A DNA stretch of 59,693 bases from Cyanobacteria bacterium REEB459 (GTDB taxonomy: Bacteria > Cyanobacteriota > Cyanobacteriia > Phormidesmidales > Phormidesmidaceae). The position numbers were made by a program, and so were the translations under genes. This document shows positions 53,967 through 59,693 of the stretch, piece by piece. The stretch covers positions 1 through 59,693 of the forward strand of contig JAGWXD010000017.1 in assembly GCA_018970085.1 (NCBI GenBank), given 5' to 3'. The stretch's first letter is position 1. Every line of letters begins with the position of its first letter. The notes under the pieces were generated by a model. It ran no database searches. It was not told where the DNA came from and saw only the letters and a program-made list of their open reading frames with translations.

Positions 53967-56567
53967 ATGGCCGTCGACCCCAAAACCTGGCCGGGTCTAT
54001 CCTCCCTGGAGGCCCATACCCGGCTCCGGCAGGAAGGCTATAACGAGTTGCCCGCCAGCGATCGCCGTACCTTTTGGACCATTGCCCTAGAGATTATCCA
54101 GGAACCCATCTTCCTATTACTGGTGGCCTGTGGCGTCATCTACTGGATGCTGGGAGATGCCCAGGAAGCCCTGATTTTAATGGGGTTTGTCCTATTTATC
54201 GTGGCCATTAATCTGTACCAGGAACAGAAAACCGAAAAGTCCCTGGAAGCTCTGCGGGATTTATCTAGTCCCCGAGCCCTGGTGATTCGAGATGGCAACC
54301 GCCAACGTATTGCCGGGCGGGAGGTGGTTCGGGGAGACCTGGTGATCCTGGCGGAGGGCGATCGGGTCCCTGCCGATGGGCTGCTGCGCTGGTCTACTCA
54401 CCTGACCGTAGATGAGTCCCTGCTCACGGGGGAGTCCTTGCCAGTGCGTAAGCGGGCGGCGGGCTGGGGGGAAGATAGCCTGGCCAGCCCAGGGGGGGAT
54501 GACCTGCCCGCCGTTTTCTCTGGCACCCTGGTGGTGCAGGGCCAGGCCATTGCCGAGGTGCTAGCCACGGGGTTGCACACCGAGATGGGTAAAATTGGCC
54601 GCGCCCTACAAACCGTTGTGCCCGAAGATACCCGTCTCCAGCGGGAAACTCGACATATAGTCAAGCAACTAACGGGTATAGCCATACTCATCTGTGTAGC
54701 CGTGGTGTTAATCTATGGCTTCACCCGCGGGGACTGGTTAAATGGCATATTGGCCGGACTGGCTCTGGCGATGGCCATTTTGCCCAACGAAATTCCCGTG
54801 GTGTTGACGATTTTTCTGGCCCTGGGGGCCTGGCGTTTTTCCCAGCAGCGGGTGTTAACCCGGCGCACTCCGGTGGTTGAGACCCTGGGAGCGGCCACCG
54901 TGCTCTGTGTGGATAAAACCGGTACTCTCACCTTTAATCGCATGGCGGTACAGCAGTTGTTTGTGCCGAAGGATGAAGAGGGACAGCCCCAGCCCTTGCT
55001 TTACGATGTTACGGACCACCGTCAGGAGCCCCTTCCCGAAAGTCTGCATCGCCTGGTGGAGTTTGGTATCCTGGCCAGTCGCCGCGATCCCTTTGATCCG
55101 ATGGAAAAGGCTCTACAGCAGTTGGGTCAGGATTACCTGGCTACCACCGAACATCTCCATGGGGATTGGCAGATGCTGCACGAGTACCCCCTTTCCCCGG
55201 AATTACTAGCCATGTCCTGTGTGTGGGCCTCACCCCAGGGAGACCTGACCGTAGCGGCTAAGGGAGCCCCGGAGGCGATCGCCGATTTGTGCCACTTTGA
55301 TGGCTATCAGCGATCGGCGCTGACCGACCAAATTCAGGCTATGGCCCAGGCGGGGTTACGCATATTGGGGGTAGCCCAGGGCAGTCAATCCGCCGGTAAG
55401 CCCCGTACCCATGCCAGAGTACTGGACTCCCCTGCCCAACTGCCGGAGAATCAGCACGACTTCGACTTTGAATTTTTGGGATTGGTGGGTCTGGCCGATC
55501 CTGTCCGTCCCACCGTCGCGCCGGCCATTGCCGAATGTTACCGGGCGGGCATTCGGGTGATTATGATTACCGGCGACTATCCCGCTACAGCCAGTACCAT
55601 TGCGGCCCAGATCGGCCTGACTCCCGCCACCGCTATTCTGACCGGGGCTGAACTCGATCAACTCAGTCCTGAACAACTGCAAAGTCGTATTGCCACGGTT
55701 AATATCTTCGCCCGGGTGGTGCCTGAGCAAAAGCTCCAGATTGTCAATGCCCTCAAGCAACGGGGCGAGATCGTGGCGATGACCGGTGACGGGGTCAACG
55801 ATGCCCCTGCTCTGAAGGCTGCCCACATTGGCATTGCTATGGGCGGCCGCGGTACCGATGTAGCCCGCGAAGCCGCCGATCTGGTGCTGCTGGAGGATGA
55901 TTTTTCGGCCATTGTGGCTTCGGTTAAATTGGGTCGGCGTATTTTTGATAATCTCAAAAAGGGCATGGCCTATACCCTGGCGGTGCATATTCCCATTGCT
56001 GGAATTTCTCTGATTCCAGTGATTTTCCAGTGGCCCCTGGTGTTGATGCCCATCCATATTGCTTTTCTGCACCTGTTGATTGACCCCGCCTGCACCATTG
56101 TGTTTGAGGCTGAGCCGGCTGAGGCTGATGCCATGGATCGTCCTCCCCGTCCGCCTCGCGAGCCTCTCTTTAGTCGCCGCACCCTGAGGCTGATCTGCCT
56201 GCAGGGGTTGAGTGTGCTGGTGGTATTGGTGGCGGTTTTTGCGATCGCCTATTACCGGGGTAACGGAGAATTTGACGCCCGTACCCTAGCCTTCACCGCC
56301 TTGATTATTGCTAACCTCAGCCTGATTGTCACCAACCGTTCCTGGTCCCGCCCGGCCCTGGCCACCCTGACCACCCCTAACCCCGCTCTCTGGTGGGTGT
56401 TGGGCGCTGGGGTGGGACTCCTGGCCATGATCCTTTATCAGCCCCTGCTGCGATCGCTGTTTCGCTTTTCCATTCTCCACCCTGTGGATCTGGCCCTGGC
56501 GATCGCAGCAGGGGTCTTGAGTACCCTTTGGTTTGAGGCCCTGAAGTTGAATACCAAACGGTATTGA
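53967..56567 (+). CDS. Cation-transporting P-type ATPase (P2-like)
   Basis: An 866-residue membrane pump. It shows the actuator TGES loop, the phosphorylation motif CVDKTGTLTF (Asp316), the hinge TGDGVNDAPALKAAHIGIAM and about eight to ten helices with N- and C-terminal domains. In the fourth helix the ion-binding region reads AILPNEIPVVLT, a variant of the P2 PEGLP/PEEFP motif, so calcium or another divalent cation is possible but not proven. The ATG at 53967 follows AGGAG at 8 bases; an upstream TTG-started extension is not supported. The closest families are Ca2+- and H+-type P2 pumps in bacteria; the substrate cannot be set. Confidence 0.9.
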   Translation: MAVDPKTWPGLSSLEAHTRLRQEGYNELPASDRRTFWTIALEIIQEPIFLLLVACGVIYWMLGDAQEALILMGFVLFIVAINLYQEQKTEKSLEALRDLSSPRALVIRDGNRQRIAGREVVRGDLVILAEGDRVPADGLLRWSTHLTVDESLLTGESLPVRKRAAGWGEDSLASPGGDDLPAVFSGTLVVQGQAIAEVLATGLHTEMGKIGRALQTVVPEDTRLQRETRHIVKQLTGIAILICVAVVLIYGFTRGDWLNGILAGLALAMAILPNEIPVVLTIFLALGAWRFSQQRVLTRRTPVVETLGAATVLCVDKTGTLTFNRMAVQQLFVPKDEEGQPQPLLYDVTDHRQEPLPESLHRLVEFGILASRRDPFDPMEKALQQLGQDYLATTEHLHGDWQMLHEYPLSPELLAMSCVWASPQGDLTVAAKGAPEAIADLCHFDGYQRSALTDQIQAMAQAGLRILGVAQGSQSAGKPRTHARVLDSPAQLPENQHDFDFEFLGLVGLADPVRPTVAPAIAECYRAGIRVIMITGDYPATASTIAAQIGLTPATAILTGAELDQLSPEQLQSRIATVNIFARVVPEQKLQIVNALKQRGEIVAMTGDGVNDAPALKAAHIGIAMGGRGTDVAREAADLVLLEDDFSAIVASVKLGRRIFDNLKKGMAYTLAVHIPIAGISLIPVIFQWPLVLMPIHIAFLHLLIDPACTIVFEAEPAEADAMDRPPRPPREPLFSRRTLRLICLQGLSVLVVLVAVFAIAYYRGNGEFDARTLAFTALIIANLSLIVTNRSWSRPALATLTTPNPALWWVLGAGVGLLAMILYQPLLRSLFRFSILHPVDLALAIAAGVLSTLWFEALKLNTKRY

Positions 56568-56622
56568 TGTCCTGGTCAGCGCATGCATGGTCCATCAACC
56601 AGTCTAGGGCTGCGGATCCAGA

Positions 56623-57294
56623 TTAGATAACTGGCCGATCTTCCCTGGGGCGGCGGGTAAAGGGTTGTAAGCTTTCTACTAGGGCCTGGGCCCTGGTGGT
56701 GATCAGGTCCCAATCGCCCCGGGCGATCGCCTGACTGGGGCAGAGGGCGGTAGAAAGCCCTACGGCCATTGCCCCTGCCTCCAGCAACTGCGGGGCATTT
56801 TCAAGGCTCACTCCACCCGTGGGTACGAGGGGAATATTGTCCAGGGGACCCCTGAGACTTCTCAGGTAGGCTGCCCCCCCCACCGCCGTAATGGGAAATA
56901 CCTTAACCGCTGTGGCTCCCGCCTGCCAGGCGGTGACAATTTCACTGGGGGTTAGGGCTCCCGGTACAAAGGGTAGGCCATGGTTGACAGCCCAGGTCAC
57001 CATGGCCTGATCTGTATGGGGGCTAAAGGCAAAGGCGGCTCCGGCGGCTGTAGCGGCCTCCAGATCGGCTATGGAAAGGAGAGTCCCTACTCCAATCTGA
57101 CAATGGGGTAGGGACTGTCGTAACTGGGTGAGTAATTGCCCAGGGCAAGGGCTATTCCAGGTCACCTCCATGAACCGTAGCCCCCCCGCCGCCAAGGCCA
57201 GGGCCAGGGGCAAAGCCTGGTCTAGATTCTGGCAGCGCAGCACAGCGATCGCCCGATATTGTCTTAATAGGGCCAGAAAAGCCAGGGAATCCAT
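56623..57294 (-). CDS. eda: KDPG/KHG aldolase Eda
   Basis: Splits 2-keto-3-deoxy-6-phosphogluconate to pyruvate and glyceraldehyde-3-phosphate, the key step of the Entner-Doudoroff pathway. The 223-residue class I aldolase has EVTWNSPCPGQLLTQL (with the catalytic Glu), GVGTLLSIADLEAA, and the Schiff-base lysine in TAVKVFPIT. The C-terminus ends VPTGGVSLENAP and helical tail. It lies 21 bp downstream of pntB and 55 bp from the P-type ATPase in convergent orientation. No edd is in the window. Confidence 0.93.
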   Translation of the reverse strand: MDSLAFLALLRQYRAIAVLRCQNLDQALPLALALAAGGLRFMEVTWNSPCPGQLLTQLRQSLPHCQIGVGTLLSIADLEAATAAGAAFAFSPHTDQAMVTWAVNHGLPFVPGALTPSEIVTAWQAGATAVKVFPITAVGGAAYLRSLRGPLDNIPLVPTGGVSLENAPQLLEAGAMAVGLSTALCPSQAIARGDWDLITTRAQALVESLQPFTRRPREDRPVI

Positions 57295-57315
57295 AATGGC
57301 CCGATAGACCCAGCC

Positions 57316-58749
57316 TCAGGCCAGAGATAGAACCGCCTCAGAGCCAGACCCGCCGGCCACTGGCGTCAGTTGGGCCAACACTCCATTGATATTGGAGCGA
57401 GCATCCCCAAAACACATCAGGGTATTATCCCGGTGAAACAGGGGATTATCCACACCGGCATAACCGGCTGCCAGACTGCGCTTGAACACCACGACGGTTT
57501 CCGCCTGCCACACCTGCATCACTGGCATGCCGGCAATAGGGCTGGTGGGATCTTCCTGGGCGCTAGGATTGACCGTATCGTTAGCACCAATCACTAATAC
57601 CAGATCGGTGCCAGCAAAATCATCGTTAATTTCGTCCATTTCCAGCACTATGTCATAGGGAACATTGGCTTCCGCCAGCAGCACATTCATATGACCAGGC
57701 ATACGGCCCGCCACGGGATGGATGCCAAAGCGCACCTGCTTACCCTGGTCCCTGAGAATGCGGGTGATCTCGGCGATGGCGTGCTGAGCTTGAGCGACCG
57801 CCATGCCATAACCCGGCACGATGACAATGGTCTGGGCTGCCCGCAGCCGCTCAGCCACCTCAGTAACGTTGGTGGAGGTGGCCTCAACAACCGGGCCAGA
57901 GTGTTTGCCAGAGCTGACCTGGGCACCTTCGCCAAAGCCTCCCAACAGCACATTCAAAAAAGACCGATTCATGCCCTTACACATGATGTAACTGAGAATG
58001 GCCCCACTGCTACCCACTAAGGCCCCGGTAATAATCAATAAATCGTTATTGAGCATGAAGCCGGCCGCCGCTGAGGCCAACCCCGAATAGCTATTTAACA
58101 GGGAAATCACCACTGCCATATCAGCACCGCCAATGGCCAGCACAATCACCCCCCCAAAGATGCCTGAGATTAAGGTGAGCAGACCCAGGGGTAATAGGCC
58201 ACTCTGGCCAGGGGCCGTGACAAAGGGAACGGCAAGACCCACCATAGCCACGAGCATGGCCATGGTGAGCAGGTGACGAGCGGGAAGCAACACCGCCCGG
58301 CTGGGTAGCAGGGCCTGCAGCTTACCCACCGCTACCATCGAGCCGGTAAAGGTGACCATGCCAATGAATACGCCAATATAGATTTCAATGCGGTGGATGG
58401 TTTCCTCCAGCCCCGCCCCCGCACTACCGGCTTGGAGATACTCAGCAAAGCCCACCAGCACCGCCGCCAGACCCACAAAGCTATTGAGTAAAGCCACCAT
58501 TTCGGGCATGGCGGTCATGGCAACTCGGGAGGCGGCCAGCACTCCCACCAAAATGCCCAGGCCAATGGACCCTATCTGGATGGGGTAACCCTGGCTAATC
58601 AGGGCGGTAGCTAAAAAGGCGATCGCCATACCCAGCACCCCCAGCAGGTTGCCACCCTTAGCGGTGGCCTGAGTGGACAGGCCACTCAGACTGAGAATAA
58701 ACAAAATACTGGCAGCGATATAGGCCGTAGTCACAAAGGGGGTGGTCAT
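57316..58749 (-). CDS. pntB: NAD(P) transhydrogenase subunit beta
   Basis: The membrane and NADP-binding subunit of proton-translocating transhydrogenase, which makes NADPH from NADH using the proton gradient. The 477 residues have about nine helices followed by the soluble domain III, with [70 protein letters not shown] and the C-terminal NINGVLAQL. It lies 66 bp after pntA and 21 bp before eda, all on minus. Together they form an NADPH-balance and sugar-catabolism group. Confidence 0.96.
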   Translation of the reverse strand: MTTPFVTTAYIAASILFILSLSGLSTQATAKGGNLLGVLGMAIAFLATALISQGYPIQIGSIGLGILVGVLAASRVAMTAMPEMVALLNSFVGLAAVLVGFAEYLQAGSAGAGLEETIHRIEIYIGVFIGMVTFTGSMVAVGKLQALLPSRAVLLPARHLLTMAMLVAMVGLAVPFVTAPGQSGLLPLGLLTLISGIFGGVIVLAIGGADMAVVISLLNSYSGLASAAAGFMLNNDLLIITGALVGSSGAILSYIMCKGMNRSFLNVLLGGFGEGAQVSSGKHSGPVVEATSTNVTEVAERLRAAQTIVIVPGYGMAVAQAQHAIAEITRILRDQGKQVRFGIHPVAGRMPGHMNVLLAEANVPYDIVLEMDEINDDFAGTDLVLVIGANDTVNPSAQEDPTSPIAGMPVMQVWQAETVVVFKRSLAAGYAGVDNPLFHRDNTLMCFGDARSNINGVLAQLTPVAGGSGSEAVLSLA

Positions 58750-58815
58750 AGGGCAAGGAAAAAAGGGGACTAACTAGACGGAAACCTGGGGGCGATAGCC
58801 TTAGCGGTGGGACAT

Positions 58816-59693
58816 TTAGCGGTGGAACATATTGAGCATGCGCTGGGAAACCATAAAGCCCCCGGCGATATTCACCGTTCCTAAAAATAGGGCCAGGGCT
58901 CCCAACAGCGTTGTAGGGGAGGTGAGCTGATCGGAAATTTGCAACATGCCGCCAATAATGATGATGCCGCTGATGGCATTGGTAACACTCATCAGGGGGG
59001 TATGGAGGGCAGGAGCAACATCCCAAATCACCTTCCAACCCAAGAAACTGGCCAGCACAAATACGGTGAAATGGGTCAGAAAGGCGGGCGGAGCCCACCG
59101 CCCCAGGGCTAGAAAGACCGCACTAATGGCGATCGGCCAGAGTAACTGAGACCCCCAGCGTTGCCAGCCGGGGCTGGGGGCATCCGGCTGGGGCGGGGCG
59201 GGGCGATCGATCTGGGGGGCCACCGGCTGGGGGGCCTGGGGTTTAGGGGCAGGCCAGATCACCTCACCCCGATGGATAACCGTAACGGAGCGCACCACCT
59301 CATCCTCCAGGTTGAGGGCAAACTGATGGGCTCCCCCCAGGTCGGCGAGCAAATGGTAAAGGTTATTGCCATAGAGTTGACTGGCCTGGGCGGCCATGCG
59401 ACTGGGTAGATCGGTCAGACCAATAATGGTCACCCCCTGGTGGGTAGCAATCTGACCAGGCACCGTCAGCTCGCAGTTGCCCCCTTGCTCAGCAGCCAGA
59501 TCCACCACCACCGATCCAGGTTTCATGGCTTCTACCATTTCCCGGGTGATTAACTTCGGGGCCGGCTTGCCAGGAATTAGGGCCGTGGTAATAATGATGT
59601 CTACCTCCCGGGCCTGCTGGGCAAACAGAGCCATTTCGGCGGCAATAAAGGCCGGACTCATGACCTTGGCATAGCCCCCATCGCCGCTGCCGT
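58816..59693 (-). CDS. pntA: NAD(P) transhydrogenase subunit alpha, C-terminal part (5' truncated by window edge)
   Basis: The last 292 codons of PntA, reading in from the window end as GSGDGGYAKVMSPAFIAAEMALF. The NAD-binding domain I segment has DIIITTALIPGKPAPKLIT and VVDLAAEQGGNCELT. A Pro-rich linker (about 155-185 of the visible part) leads to four membrane helices ending at MLNMFHR. The fusion of domain I and the membrane part is like that of E. coli, whereas some bacteria split it into two genes. The start lies outside the window. Confidence 0.94.
   Translation of the reverse strand, partial: GSGDGGYAKVMSPAFIAAEMALFAQQAREVDIIITTALIPGKPAPKLITREMVEAMKPGSVVVDLAAEQGGNCELTVPGQIATHQGVTIIGLTDLPSRMAAQASQLYGNNLYHLLADLGGAHQFALNLEDEVVRSVTVIHRGEVIWPAPKPQAPQPVAPQIDRPAPPQPDAPSPGWQRWGSQLLWPIAISAVFLALGRWAPPAFLTHFTVFVLASFLGWKVIWDVAPALHTPLMSVTNAISGIIIIGGMLQISDQLTSPTTLLGALALFLGTVNIAGGFMVSQRMLNMFHR

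Overview
The window is a 59.7 kb stretch of a cyanobacterial chromosome with moderately high GC, roughly mid-fifties per cent by eye. The evidence is gene content (chlI for chlorophyll synthesis, ndhS of the photosynthetic NDH-1 complex, an EGY-like site-2 protease, type 2 NADH dehydrogenase, glgX), many copies of the cyanobacterial HIP1 octamer GCGATCGC, and NtcA- and CRP-type sites. The gene order and protein style fit a Leptolyngbya/Synechococcus-like lineage, but genus cannot be fixed from the sequence. Most of the window is housekeeping DNA in short, frequently switching transcription units. No phage, IS element, CRISPR array or rRNA operon was seen.

Layout. 1-2.7 kb: end of an unknown gene, glgX (glycogen debranching) and an alkyltransferase-like DNA repair protein. 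2.8-10.9 kb, minus strand: hisB, an ATP-dependent DNA ligase, map, guaA, cbiD and an HlyD-type adaptor. 11.2-15.7 kb, plus strand: SH3-like lipoprotein, GT4 glycosyltransferase, polyprenyl-phosphate sugar transferase (together a small exopolysaccharide cluster) and an FTR1 iron permease, meeting moaE end to end. 16.5-24.3 kb: M50 protease, rpsU, metallophosphoesterase, the chlI-ruvC pair, a TldD/PmbA peptidase and a membrane-anchored triple-repeat protein. 24.5-32.4 kb: recJ, ssb, ndh-2, isoaspartyl peptidase, exbD, DUF309 and glmM.

32.8-38.3 kb is the most accessory-looking part. A LysM/M23 protein that has lost its zinc ligands is followed by about 650 bp of AT-rich, palindrome-containing DNA. 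Then comes a tight three-gene unit: an NDP-hexose 2,3-dehydratase, a Gfo/Idh/MocA oxidoreductase, and a leucine-rich-repeat protein kinase. The first two fit successive steps of 2-deoxysugar synthesis. The kinase may regulate or use the product, which is inference.

38.3-48.8 kb, mostly minus: thioredoxin, gpsA, an RluD-type pseudouridine synthase, a small zinc-ribbon-like protein, tRNA-Gly(TCC) on plus, a DICT-GAF histidine kinase, amt with an NtcA-type promoter, purE, a small membrane protein, an RsbW-like anti-sigma factor and a UbiH-like monooxygenase. The gap before the monooxygenase carries a 13-bp tandem repeat and a possible plus-strand small RNA with its own terminator. 49-59.7 kb: two unknown membrane proteins, ndhS with a HAS-barrel-like gene, fusA with a strong terminator, a P-type cation ATPase, then eda, pntB and the end of pntA on minus, linking Entner-Doudoroff carbon flow with NADPH/NADH balance.
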